From positions 1 through 64,000 of the forward strand of contig JAIBBJ010000006.1 of assembly GCA_019694735.1 (NCBI GenBank): a stretch of DNA of 64,000 nucleotides, written 5' to 3'. A program made the position numbers and the translations under genes. The notes beneath the pieces are model-generated. The model saw nothing but the letters and a program-made list of their open reading frames with translations, did no database searches and was not told the origin of the DNA. Each line of letters begins with the position of its first letter. The stretch's first letter is position 1. Of this stretch, positions 19,409-26,441 are shown piece by piece. This DNA comes from Gemmatimonadaceae bacterium. GTDB lineage: Bacteria > Gemmatimonadota > Gemmatimonadetes > Gemmatimonadales > Gemmatimonadaceae.

Positions 19409-19834
19409 TTACGGGCGGCGCACCTCGGGCGGCTTGGCGGGCGCCTTGTGCATGTCGTCCATCCCGTGCTCCATCGGTCGCTTCGTCGTATCGGCCGGGT
19501 GGTGCGACTTCAGGTTCTCCTGGAAGACGCGGCGCTGTTCCGGGGTGAGCAGCGCGAGGAACTCGGCGTGCTCCGCGTCCATCTCGCGCTGGAGCGCGGC
19601 CTTGACCGTCGGAGCGTTCGGGTCCGCGGCGTCCTTCTTGAGGCGGTCCATCGCCTCGTGGTGCTTCTTCTTGATCTCGGTCACCTGACGGATCTGCGTC
19701 GGCGTGAGGTCGATGCCGCGGAAATGCTCTGCGAGTTCCGCATCGAGGCGGGCCGGAGCCTGGTGGTCGTGCCCCTGGGCGGCGAGCGCCGGGGCGGATA
19801 GGGCGAACAGGAGGGCGAGTCGGGCGAGACGCAT
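19409..19834 (-). CDS. Periplasmic LTXXQ/Spy-like protein
   Basis: The 141-residue product has a signal peptide (1-19, ALAAQ) and an all-helical body with two LTPxQ-type motifs: LTPTQIRQVTEIKKKH and LLTPEQRRVF. These motifs define the CpxP/Spy family of periplasmic chaperones and metal-stress sensors. A His/Met-rich tail (HHPAD, MEHGMDDMH) could bind metal. It lies 38 bases after the gene at 19873 on the same strand, suggesting an operon ended by the hairpin at 19338. Confidence 0.75.
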   Translation of the reverse strand: MRLARLALLFALSAPALAAQGHDHQAPARLDAELAEHFRGIDLTPTQIRQVTEIKKKHHEAMDRLKKDAADPNAPTVKAALQREMDAEHAEFLALLTPEQRRVFQENLKSHHPADTTKRPMEHGMDDMHKAPAKPPEVRRP

Positions 19835-19872
19835 CGGGTCGGAACGGGCTGGGGTGGGACGCGCGGAACGCG

Positions 19873-20628
19873 TCAGGGCTTGATGAGCTGCCGCACCGCC
19901 TCCGGCGGCGCGACATCGGCATCGGTCACCTCGTCGAACGTGACCGACACGATGGTGAGGATCATGCGCAGCTGCGGCTGGCGCTGCTCGATCCGGGTGG
20001 CGACCGTCACACCACCGAAGGTCCGGTACTCGCTGACGAGCCGAGTGGACTCCACGCGGCCCGTCGGGGTCGCGACCGTCAGCCGCCCGCCGGCGCTCAG
20101 GCCGGTGCTGGCGTCGAAGTACTCGACCAGCGTGTCCCCGCTCGCGAGTACCATGCGGAGCACCTGCGCGGGACGCCCGTCGAACGGTGCCGGTTCGAGC
20201 GTCTCGAGCGAGGTGAACTGCGACAGGTCGTGCAGGTCGGCGAAGAAATCGGCCTGCCGCTTCACCGATGCGGCGAGCGCCTCGGGCAGGAGCTGTGCGC
20301 CGGCGCCGGGCTGCACCGACCAGGCGTGCGCTCCGTCGTAGCCGGAGAGCATCTCCCCGACGGCGCCGAGCGTGGCACGGAACAGGTAACGGTCCGGGCG
20401 CTTCTTGAGGATCTCGAACGGCGCCTCGAGGCCGTATTCGGGGATTGCGAGCGTCCCCACGACGCGCAGGGACTGGTGCGCCTCGAGCGCCGCGCGTCCG
20501 CCGACGAGCGAGTCATGGCGCGCCGCGAGCTGCTGCGGAGACGGGCGCTCCTGGGCGCGCCCGTCGGCGAGCGGCAACACGAGCAGTCCCAGGGCGGCGA
20601 GGAGGCGACGGAGCAGGATCGCAGGCAC
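19873..20628 (-). CDS. Periplasmic protein with LolA/outer-membrane-sorting-like fold
   Basis: GTG at 20628 gives 251 residues with a signal peptide (1-22, DGRAQ). The body is mainly beta strands and resembles periplasmic proteins of the LolA/LppX-type superfamily: a repeated pattern of strands ending in a DTLVEYFDASTGL-like turn, as in proteins where a lipid-binding half-barrel is expected. No catalytic motif is visible. A -10-like TATCTT lies at 20665-20670. I cannot assign a function. Confidence 0.55.
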   Translation of the reverse strand: MPAILLRRLLAALGLLVLPLADGRAQERPSPQQLAARHDSLVGGRAALEAHQSLRVVGTLAIPEYGLEAPFEILKKRPDRYLFRATLGAVGEMLSGYDGAHAWSVQPGAGAQLLPEALAASVKRQADFFADLHDLSQFTSLETLEPAPFDGRPAQVLRMVLASGDTLVEYFDASTGLSAGGRLTVATPTGRVESTRLVSEYRTFGGVTVATRIEQRQPQLRMILTIVSVTFDEVTDADVAPPEAVRQLIKP

Positions 20629-20664
20629 GGAAGGGTTCGGAAGGGAGGCGCACGCGCCCACTGG

Positions 20665-20670
20665 AAGATA
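20665..20670 (-). promoter_or_regulatory. -10-like TATCTT upstream of the LolA-like gene
   Basis: TATCTT on the minus strand, 36 bases before the GTG at 20628, matches the TANNNT pattern seen before several other first genes here. No -35 element is clear. Confidence 0.35.
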
Positions 20671-20714
20671 CCGGAGCGGCACCAAGGGTGTTCCGGCGGC
20701 GGCCGGCCGGCATG

Positions 20715-21224
20715 TCAGGGTCGCGCAGCCGGCAGGCCTGCCTGCAGGGCGAGTGCGATCCGCTCCTGGTTGGTCTCGCTGCCGCCCACGATCACCGCGG
20801 CGAGGTTGTTCTGCATGACGAAGCGCATCGGGCCGGCGAACGGCGGTACCTCGCCGCGTGGCGTCGCGGTCTCGGGATCGAGCCCGTCGGTCACGGCACG
20901 GCGGGCGGTGCTGTCGGCATAGATCCATGCGTGCACCTCCCCGCCGCCGGCCGCGAAGACCACCGCCTTGGCGCGCATCCATGCCGGTCCGGGGGGCGCA
21001 TCCGGTACCGGGCGCGGCGCGACGCCGGCCCGCACGAGCCGGTCGAGCACGTGCGCCTCCGACCACTTCCCGGTCATCGGCAGCGCCGGGCCCCGGGTGA
21101 CGGTGCTCTCGCTCCGCGCGATCGCCGCGCGATCGTTCCGCGCCGCGGCGGCGCGTTGCGCCTCGCCGTCGCATGCGCCGACCGAGACGGCGAGCGCCAC
21201 CACGGCGAGCACCCCACTGCGCAT
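20715..21224 (-). CDS. Putative lipoprotein of unknown function
   Basis: ATG at 21224, with GGCGGGAAG a few bases upstream, gives 169 residues. The N-terminus MRSGVLAVVALAVSVGAC fits a lipoprotein signal with Cys18. The C-terminal half has alpha/beta character and ends in an Arg/Pro tail; no family recognised. An alternative ATG at 21242 would overlap the divergent S4-domain gene. The start codon is only 12 bases from that gene's start at 21237. Confidence 0.6.
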   Translation of the reverse strand: MRSGVLAVVALAVSVGACDGEAQRAAAARNDRAAIARSESTVTRGPALPMTGKWSEAHVLDRLVRAGVAPRPVPDAPPGPAWMRAKAVVFAAGGGEVHAWIYADSTARRAVTDGLDPETATPRGEVPPFAGPMRFVMQNNLAAVIVGGSETNQERIALALQAGLPAARP

Positions 21225-21230
21225 TATCTT
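21225..21230 (+). promoter_or_regulatory. -10-like TATCTT six bases before the S4-domain start
   Basis: TATCTT is followed by six bases and then ATG at 21237. Transcription would start at or next to the A of the start codon, predicting a leaderless mRNA. No Shine-Dalgarno sequence is present upstream of this ATG. Confidence 0.45.
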
Positions 21231-21236
21231 CCCGCC

Positions 21237-21647
21237 ATGCATCGCGACCCCCTGGATCGTCCGGTCCCCACGACGCCCGTGCGCGTGGACAAATGGCTCT
21301 GGGCCGCGCGTTTCTTCAAGACGCGCTCGCTCGCCGCGGAGGCCGTGGATGGAGGGAAGGTGCATGTGAACGGCGAGCGCGCCAAGCCGGCCAAGCCCGT
21401 GAAGCCCGGGGACACGGTCGCCGTGCGGATCGGTCCGTACGAGCACCGGCTCACCGTGACGGGGACTGGCGAACGCCGCGGCACGGCCGCGGAGGCGGCT
21501 CGGCTCTACACCGAGACCGAGGCCTCGCGGGCGGCCCGTGAGAAGCTGCACTGGCAGCTCACCGCCGCCGCGCCGGCGATCGACCCCGAGAAGGGGCGCC
21601 CCACCAAGCGCGACCGCCGGGACCTCGAGCGCTTCCGCGGGCGCTGA
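21237..21647 (+). CDS. S4-domain RNA-binding protein, Hsp15-like
   Basis: The 136-residue protein has an S4 RNA-binding domain at residues 14-75: VRVDKWLWAARFFKTRS, then GGKVHVNGERAKP and KPGDTVAVRIG. The C-terminal extension is basic and helical (about 80-136). This layout matches Hsp15, which binds the 50S subunit carrying stalled nascent chains with tRNA. The start lacks a ribosome site but has a -10-like hexamer six bases upstream. The stop lies inside the hairpin at 21635-21655. Confidence 0.85.
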   Translation: MHRDPLDRPVPTTPVRVDKWLWAARFFKTRSLAAEAVDGGKVHVNGERAKPAKPVKPGDTVAVRIGPYEHRLTVTGTGERRGTAAEAARLYTETEASRAAREKLHWQLTAAAPAIDPEKGRPTKRDRRDLERFRGR

Positions 21648-21655
21648 GCCCGCGG
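21635..21655. terminator. Convergent hairpin, S4-domain gene / hydrolase gene
   Basis: Eight-base perfect GC arms (21635-21642 and 21648-21655) with a five-base loop enclose the S4-domain gene's stop codon and end just before the hydrolase stop at 21660. It could serve both strands. Confidence 0.55.
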
Positions 21656-21659
21656 GGGC

Positions 21660-22340
21660 TCACCGCCCCGTGAGGCGACGCAGCGTGGCGTCGTCGAGGC
21701 GGTGCCCGCCCTCGAAGCGCTCGAACGCGTAGCGGAAGTCCGCGGCATCGAGCCGATCGCGCTCCATCGCGATCCGGTCGGCCGTCACGAATCGGTCGCG
21801 GTCGCCGACCACGAGCGTCGTGCGGGTGCGGCCGAGCACGCTCCCCGGCCCGATCGGCACGTCCGGCGGAAGCGCCGCACCCCAGCAGACGAGATGGGCC
21901 ACCGGCACCCCGCTGCCCGCCACCCAGCGCGCCGCCGCGGCGGCGCCCTGGGAGAATCCGAGGACCGTGAGCGGCGTGTCGGCAGGGACCTGCGCCGCGT
22001 AGTGCGCGTGTGCCAGGGACAGCCAGTGGAACTGGTCCTCGATCTCGGCGAGGCGGTCCTCGCGCGTCATCCACGAGGCGCCGACGGTCGCCTCGGCGTG
22101 CCGCTCGAGCGACGAGCGCGCATCGTAGAACCGGGACAGGGCCTCCGGTGCGACGAGGAGTCGCGTCCCGTCGTCGAGCGCACCGCACCCGCCGAGGAAC
22201 TCGCCGGCCAGTTGGCCGTAGCCGTGCAGGACGAGCCAGAGTTCCGCCACGCCGCCGGGGTCGCCCGGTCCCCGCACCGCGCAGCGAGCCGTGCGGCGGG
22301 TGCTGAACGCATCGTAGCGGACCGGGATCGGGGCCGTCAT
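21660..22340 (-). CDS. Alpha/beta-hydrolase, phospholipase/carboxylesterase type
   Basis: This 226-residue protein has an LVLHGYGQ oxyanion loop (about residues 36-43) and a nucleophile elbow GFSQGAAAA (Ser about 139). Asp in VGDRDRF and His in GGHRLD complete the triad. The layout matches the phospholipase/carboxylesterase (YpfH-like) family of small serine hydrolases. There is no signal peptide, so it is cytoplasmic. The natural substrate is not predictable. Confidence 0.83.
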   Translation of the reverse strand: MTAPIPVRYDAFSTRRTARCAVRGPGDPGGVAELWLVLHGYGQLAGEFLGGCGALDDGTRLLVAPEALSRFYDARSSLERHAEATVGASWMTREDRLAEIEDQFHWLSLAHAHYAAQVPADTPLTVLGFSQGAAAAARWVAGSGVPVAHLVCWGAALPPDVPIGPGSVLGRTRTTLVVGDRDRFVTADRIAMERDRLDAADFRYAFERFEGGHRLDDATLRRLTGR

Positions 22341-22401
22341 CGCCCGGAATCAATGCCCGCCGGTCCTCCCGGACCAGTGGCGGGACGCGCCCACCCCCGA
22401 T

Positions 22402-22407
22402 TAGCAT
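22402..22407 (+). promoter_or_regulatory. -10-like TAGCAT upstream of the small membrane protein gene
   Basis: TAGCAT lies 40 bases before ATG 22448. Read on the other strand the same spot gives AATGCTAA, a possible -10 for the hydrolase gene at 22340, so the site may serve a divergent pair. Confidence 0.4.
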
Positions 22408-22447
22408 TCGGCCTGACCTTGCAGACCCTGCACTCCTGGAGCGACTG

Positions 22448-22612
22448 ATGTCGAGCACTGGCGAAGCGTACGATCCGAACAAGCTCGGCTGGGGCTTCGC
22501 GGCCGCGATCATCGTGCTCGCGATCGTCGCGAACGTGACGGCCTACAGCATCCACAAGGCGACGTACCTGAAGCCGGACAAGGCGCCGACGGCGACCGAG
22601 GCCGCGCACTGA
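22448..22612 (+). CDS. Small single-pass membrane protein (54 residues)
   Basis: ATG at 22448 has GGAG six bases upstream (22438-22441), a -10-like TAGCAT and a strong hairpin just after the stop, so a short real gene is likely. The product has a 13-residue polar head (with YDPNKLGWG), one membrane helix (about residues 15-33) and a short Lys/Pro/Thr tail. No family recognised. Small proteins of this shape are often accessory subunits of membrane complexes, but no partner is suggested by the neighbours. Confidence 0.7.
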   Translation: MSSTGEAYDPNKLGWGFAAAIIVLAIVANVTAYSIHKATYLKPDKAPTATEAAH

Positions 22613-22640
22613 GCGACGGGCGGCTCTCAGTCCATCTTCG

Positions 22641-22681
22641 AACGAGCGCGGGGCCCGGCGATGCCGGGCCCCGCGCTCGTT
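22641..22681. terminator. Perfect 19-bp hairpin between convergent genes
   Basis: Arms 22641-22659 and 22663-22681 are exactly complementary with a GAT loop. It separates the small membrane protein gene (+) from infA (-) and should stop transcription from both sides. Confidence 0.8.
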
Positions 22682-22697
22682 CGTCCAAGTGCGCCGT

Positions 22698-22919
22698 TCA
22701 GTTCTTGTGGCGGAACGTGATCCGGCCGCGACTGAGGTCGTAGGGCGAGACCTCGACGGACACCCGGTCACCCTGCAGCACACGGATGCGGAAGCGCCGC
22801 ATCTTGCCGGCCATCGTCGCCAGCACGTCGTGTCCGTTGGAGAGGTGCACGCGGAAGGTCGCGCTGGGCAGCACCTCGGTGACGGTCCCTTCGAGTTCGA
22901 TCGCTTCTTCCTTCGCCAT
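22698..22919 (-). CDS. infA: Translation initiation factor IF-1
   Basis: The 73-residue S1/OB-fold protein starts [13 protein letters not shown] and shows the conserved [20 protein letters not shown] core and [18 protein letters not shown]. It is full length (72 in E. coli). IF-1 binds the A site of the 30S subunit during initiation. The usual ribosomal-protein neighbours are absent. A -10-like TAGCTT lies 27 bases upstream inside the 3' end of the preceding gene. Confidence 0.97.
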   Translation of the reverse strand: MAKEEAIELEGTVTEVLPSATFRVHLSNGHDVLATMAGKMRRFRIRVLQGDRVSVEVSPYDLSRGRITFRHKN

Positions 22920-22945
22920 ACGGTCCGGTCAGGGGTGAAGCCCGA

Positions 22946-22951
22946 AAGCTA
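22946..22951 (-). promoter_or_regulatory. -10-like TAGCTT upstream of infA
   Basis: TAGCTT on the minus strand, 26 bases before the infA ATG, overlaps the stop codon of the thioredoxin-like gene. No -35 match. It would give infA its own transcript. Confidence 0.4.
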
Positions 22952-23653
22952 TTGCCGTCCACCGGGGCGCGGCAGGGGGCTCGTGATCGCGTCGCAGCGT
23001 GGGGTGCCCGCCGCAGCCGCCTGCAGGACGGCCACCACCTCGCGCACGGTCGAGGCCCCCGCATCGGCGTCGTACCACCCCTGCTTCCCGCGCTGGAACT
23101 GCTCCAGCGTGCCACCCGCGCGGGCCGCGACCGCCTGGTCCTGCAAGGCCTTCGGCCGTTCCACCCAACACCCGACCTCGTTCCCCGCGGCGTCGAGCAC
23201 GACGACCGTGGGTGTGGCGGGCCGCCCGTCCGGCGTCCGGTGGGCCTCCATCACCGGCCGGCCCGGTCCCGGCAGCACGATGCGCAGTTCGAGTGAGGCC
23301 ACCCCCTCCACGAGCGCCGCGAGGTAGGGGATGGTGTTCACGGAGTCGCTGCAGCCGTCAACGGCGACCACCAGGAGCCGCCAGCGACCGGGCAACGCGC
23401 GCGCCGCCGCGAGCGCGTCGGGCGCCACCACCGCCCGCTCCGTGTTGGCGCGCCACTGGTCGCGGCGCGCCTCGGCGGCCGCGAGGAAATCGCGGTAGTC
23501 CGTCCCGCTCGCATAGAGCGCGGCGAGCACGGAATCCCCGCGCACCACCGCCGGGGCCGTCGCGGGACGTGCCGACGCGGGTGGCACCGCGCCCTCGCAG
23601 ACGGCGTTCGGTGCCGCCGCGAGAGAGGAGAGGAGGAGGACGGGGACGAGCAC
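22949..23653 (-). CDS. Exported thioredoxin-fold protein lacking the CXXC motif
   Basis: I chose GTG at 23653 because GGAG lies five bases upstream and the product then opens with a short signal peptide; an earlier GTG at 23713 adds 20 residues. The 234-residue protein has a thioredoxin-like core: LLVVAVDGCSDSVNTIPYLAAL matches the segment that carries the active site in related thioredoxin-family proteins (usual form WCGDA). Only one Cys remains (GCSDS), so disulfide exchange by the usual CXXC is not possible. Further strands TPTVVVLDAAGNEVG fit the fold. Role unknown; thiol binding or a structural role is possible. Confidence 0.65.
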   Translation of the reverse strand: MLVPVLLLSSLAAAPNAVCEGAVPPASARPATAPAVVRGDSVLAALYASGTDYRDFLAAAEARRDQWRANTERAVVAPDALAAARALPGRWRLLVVAVDGCSDSVNTIPYLAALVEGVASLELRIVLPGPGRPVMEAHRTPDGRPATPTVVVLDAAGNEVGCWVERPKALQDQAVAARAGGTLEQFQRGKQGWYDADAGASTVREVVAVLQAAAAGTPRCDAITSPLPRPGGRQ

Positions 23654-23739
23654 GGGCGCTCCGGCGTGAGGGACCGGCGGAATCTGTCCAGCTCCGGGAC
23701 GGCCTGTCCACACCCTCCCCGGCCCGGTTACTCTGCCAT

Positions 23740-24348
23740 GTGCCCGAAGTCCTCGCCGCCCTGGTCGCCGGCCTCGCCGCGAACCCCCTCGAGACGGTCG
23801 CCGCCGGATTCGGGATCGTGAGCGTGTGGCTGAGCACGCGCGAGCACGTCGCGAGCTGGCCGACGGGGATGGTCAACGTCGCGCTGTACTTCCTCGTCTT
23901 CCACGGCGCGAAGCTCTACGCCGACATGTGGCTGCAGGCGATCTACTTCGCCCTCAGCGTCTATGGCTGGTATGAGTGGAAGTACGGCGGCGAACAGCGG
24001 AGCGCGCTCCGGGTCTCGCGGGCCACTGCCCGGCACTGGACGGTCGTCGCGGTCGTCGGGACGGTCGGATCGGCCGCCCTCGGCCACTTCTTCGCGCGCC
24101 GGACCGACGCGGCGATGCCCTACCTCGACTCCACGCTCTCCGTCGTCAGCCTCCTCGCGCAGTGGATGATGACGCGCAAGCTGGTGGAGAACTGGGCGGT
24201 GTGGGTCGCGCTCGACCTCGTGTACGTGGCGATGTTCCTGTCCCGCGGCCTCTACCCGACGGCGCTGCAATACGCCGTCTTCCTCGGGCTCGCCGCGAAG
24301 GGATTCGTCGACTGGCGCCGGACATGGCTGGCACGCGCATCGTCCTGA
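23740..24348 (+). CDS. pnuC: Nicotinamide riboside transporter PnuC
   Basis: GTG at 23740 gives 202 residues with seven to eight membrane helices. PnuC features are visible: NPLETVAAGFGIVSVWLSTRE at the start, WPTGMVNVALYF, AIYFALSVYGWYEW and a conserved helix with WMMTRKLVENWAVW. PnuC moves nicotinamide riboside by facilitated diffusion, trapped inside by phosphorylation. The following kinase gene overlaps by 25 bases and supplies that step. An ATG at 23738 is in another frame. Confidence 0.88.
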   Translation: MPEVLAALVAGLAANPLETVAAGFGIVSVWLSTREHVASWPTGMVNVALYFLVFHGAKLYADMWLQAIYFALSVYGWYEWKYGGEQRSALRVSRATARHWTVVAVVGTVGSAALGHFFARRTDAAMPYLDSTLSVVSLLAQWMMTRKLVENWAVWVALDLVYVAMFLSRGLYPTALQYAVFLGLAAKGFVDWRRTWLARASS

Positions 24349-24848
24349 CCGGCCCCGAGTGCACGGGGAAGACCACGCTCGCCTCGGCGCTCGCGGAGCA
24401 CTTCGGCGCCCCGTGGGTGCCCGAAGCCGCACGGCGGTTCGCCGAGACCGCAACGGAGCCGCTCTCGGCGGCGACCGTGGAGCCCATCGCGCGCCTCTGG
24501 ATCACCGCAGCGGACGCGGCGCTCGCCCAGTCGCCGCCGCTCTGCTTCTTCGACACCGACCTCGTGAGCACCGTGGTCTACGCGCGTCACTACTACGGTC
24601 AATGCCCGGCCTGGATCGAGGCGGCCGCGCGGACACGTCGGGCGGACCTGTACCTCCTCGGCACACCCGATCTGCCGTGGACTCCCGACGGTATCCGCGA
24701 CCGCCCGCTGCACCGCGAGACGCTCTTCGCCGATTTCGGCAGCGTGCTGCGCGGCCTCGGCGCGCGGACGGTGCTGCTCAGCGGCAAGGGCCCGGCGCGC
24801 ACCGCGGCCGCGGTGCGCGCCATCGAGACCCTCCTCAGGCGCGACTGA
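24324..24848 (+). CDS. NadR-type ribosylnicotinamide kinase / AAA ATPase
   Basis: The 174-residue protein has a P-loop GPECTGKTTLA (residues 9-19), a following helix ending EAARRFAE, and the FFDTDLVSTVVY substrate motif. This matches the C-terminal kinase domain of NadR, without the adenylyltransferase or repressor domains. It should phosphorylate nicotinamide riboside to NMN. It overlaps pnuC by 25 bases, forming an NAD-salvage operon. Confidence 0.85.
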   Translation: MAGTRIVLTGPECTGKTTLASALAEHFGAPWVPEAARRFAETATEPLSAATVEPIARLWITAADAALAQSPPLCFFDTDLVSTVVYARHYYGQCPAWIEAAARTRRADLYLLGTPDLPWTPDGIRDRPLHRETLFADFGSVLRGLGARTVLLSGKGPARTAAAVRAIETLLRRD

Positions 24849-24881
24849 CGGTCCGCGGGACTTGTCGCGCCCGCACTCGCC

Positions 24882-25886
24882 TCACCGCGGCGGCCACGAG
24901 GCGACGGCCGCGTCGAGCCGCGCGACGAACGCCGTGATGGTGCGCACCGACCGGTAGTAGAAGCCCGGATCGACCTTCTCAGGGTCATCCGTCGGGCGGT
25001 GGTAGTCGGGATGGTCCTCGACGCCGAAGTAGACGAAGGGGATGCCTGCCGCGTGGAACGCGCCCTGATCCGACTGGTTCGTCCAGTCGTCCTGCCCGCC
25101 ACCGCTGTCATGGCCGAGCCGGAGCGCCACGGCAGCGGATGGCACGAGACCTTCGAGCACCGGCCGCATCGCGGGCCACGGGGTCGCCCCCGCCGCGTAG
25201 AGTTCGCCCTTGTCGCCGCGCGCGACCATGTCGAGGTTCACGTTCGCGGCGATGGAAGCGAGCGGGACCGGCGGCGCGGCCACGAAGGCGCGCGCCCCCT
25301 GGAGCCCGACCTCCTCCGCGTCCCAGAGGGCGAAGAGGATCGTATGCGCCGGCGGATGTGCCGTGAACCACTCGGCCATCGCCAGCACCGCGGCCGTGCC
25401 GGAGGCGTTGTCGTCCGCGCCGTTGTAGACCTGGCCGTTGCGCGTGCCGACGTGGTCGTAGTGGGCGCTCACCACCAGCACCCGCTCGGGATGGACGCGC
25501 CCGCGGAGCAGCCCCAGGACGTTCGCCCCGCGCAGCGAGTCCGCGCTGCCGCGGCGCGGTGCCCTGACGAACGGGTGCTCGAAGGCGGCGCCCGCCGGTG
25601 CGAGTCCGATCCGCCGGAACTCCCCGGCGAGCCACCTGCGCGCCTTCGCATTCTCGGGCGTCATGGCGGCGCGACCGCCCATCGAGTCGTGCGCGAGCCG
25701 GAACAGGTCGGCGATGAGCCGGGCCGAGTCCGGTGCGGGAAGCGCGGCGGCCGCGGGGGCGGCGCCGGGCAGCGCCGAGGCGACACCGCAGGCGGCCGCC
25801 ACCACCGCGAGCAGCGCGAGCTCCGCGAGGGGATGGCGCCGCGGTCGCGGGGCGCGGATGGGGCGCGCGGAACGGGAGGAGGTCAT
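24882..25886 (-). CDS. M28-family metallopeptidase, exported
   Basis: ATG at 25886 gives 334 residues with a basic head and a membrane/signal segment (about 18-45). The M28 zinc ligands are all visible: SAHYDHVG, NGADDNASG, WDAEEVG, then NLDMVARG, and a late His in EDHPDYHRPTDD. The family are zinc aminopeptidases acting outside the cytoplasm. It is one of three M28 genes in the window. The gene ends 33 bases past the convergent kinase gene. Confidence 0.88.
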   Translation of the reverse strand: MTSSRSARPIRAPRPRRHPLAELALLAVVAAACGVASALPGAAPAAAALPAPDSARLIADLFRLAHDSMGGRAAMTPENAKARRWLAGEFRRIGLAPAGAAFEHPFVRAPRRGSADSLRGANVLGLLRGRVHPERVLVVSAHYDHVGTRNGQVYNGADDNASGTAAVLAMAEWFTAHPPAHTILFALWDAEEVGLQGARAFVAAPPVPLASIAANVNLDMVARGDKGELYAAGATPWPAMRPVLEGLVPSAAVALRLGHDSGGGQDDWTNQSDQGAFHAAGIPFVYFGVEDHPDYHRPTDDPEKVDPGFYYRSVRTITAFVARLDAAVASWPPR

Positions 25887-25972
25887 GCCCGGAATCTCGC
25901 CGGACGCGACCACGACCTCAATGCGGGTCGCGCGCGCCGGTGAGCAGGCCGTCAACGCGCGAGTCGCCGGCG

Positions 25973-26374
25973 TCAGCGCGTGACGACGAGTTCGGCGCGC
26001 GGGACCCGCGGCGCACCGTCGTCCCCGATGCTCGCGCCGAGCGACACCAGCGCCACGGTAAGGCCCGCGTGCGTCGCGGCGCGCGGTTCGAGGGTCGTGT
26101 GCAGCTCGGCCGAGTGGGCCGCGCCCGCCATCGGGAGGATCGTCACGGCGATGGTGGCGTCCCCCTGCCACACGCACATCGCACGCGGCGGGCAGCGGCC
26201 GTCGCCGAGCAGTCGGTCATAGCGCACGGCGACCACGCCATCCCCGACGGAGGCCGCCTGCCCCGGGAGGAGCGTGAACGGGACCCCGAACGCGACCCGC
26301 GGGGTCACGCCCATGGGCGAGCCGCACGCGACCGCGAGCACCAACGGAACGAGCGGGGCAAGGCGCCGGATCAT
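25973..26374 (-). CDS. Small lipoprotein with a CP-x(4)-CVWQGDA motif
   Basis: The 133-residue protein has a lipoprotein signal (LVLAVAC, Cys17) and an all-beta body. A conserved pair of Cys in RCPPRAMCVWQGDA probably forms a disulfide; this motif occurs in an uncharacterised family of secreted proteins in several Gram-negative phyla. It precedes the M28 gene on the same strand with an 86-base gap. Confidence 0.6.
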   Translation of the reverse strand: MIRRLAPLVPLVLAVACGSPMGVTPRVAFGVPFTLLPGQAASVGDGVVAVRYDRLLGDGRCPPRAMCVWQGDATIAVTILPMAGAAHSAELHTTLEPRAATHAGLTVALVSLGASIGDDGAPRVPRAELVVTR

Positions 26375-26441
26375 GCACGCCCTACCCCGCTCCCCCTTCC
26401 CCTGTCACCAGGGGCCCTTCAGGTGCCGTGGCGCGCGGGCC

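Noticed and set aside
24849-24881. Terminator between the kinase gene and the M28 gene
   Set aside because: No stem longer than about five bases could be drawn, unlike the other convergent junctions.
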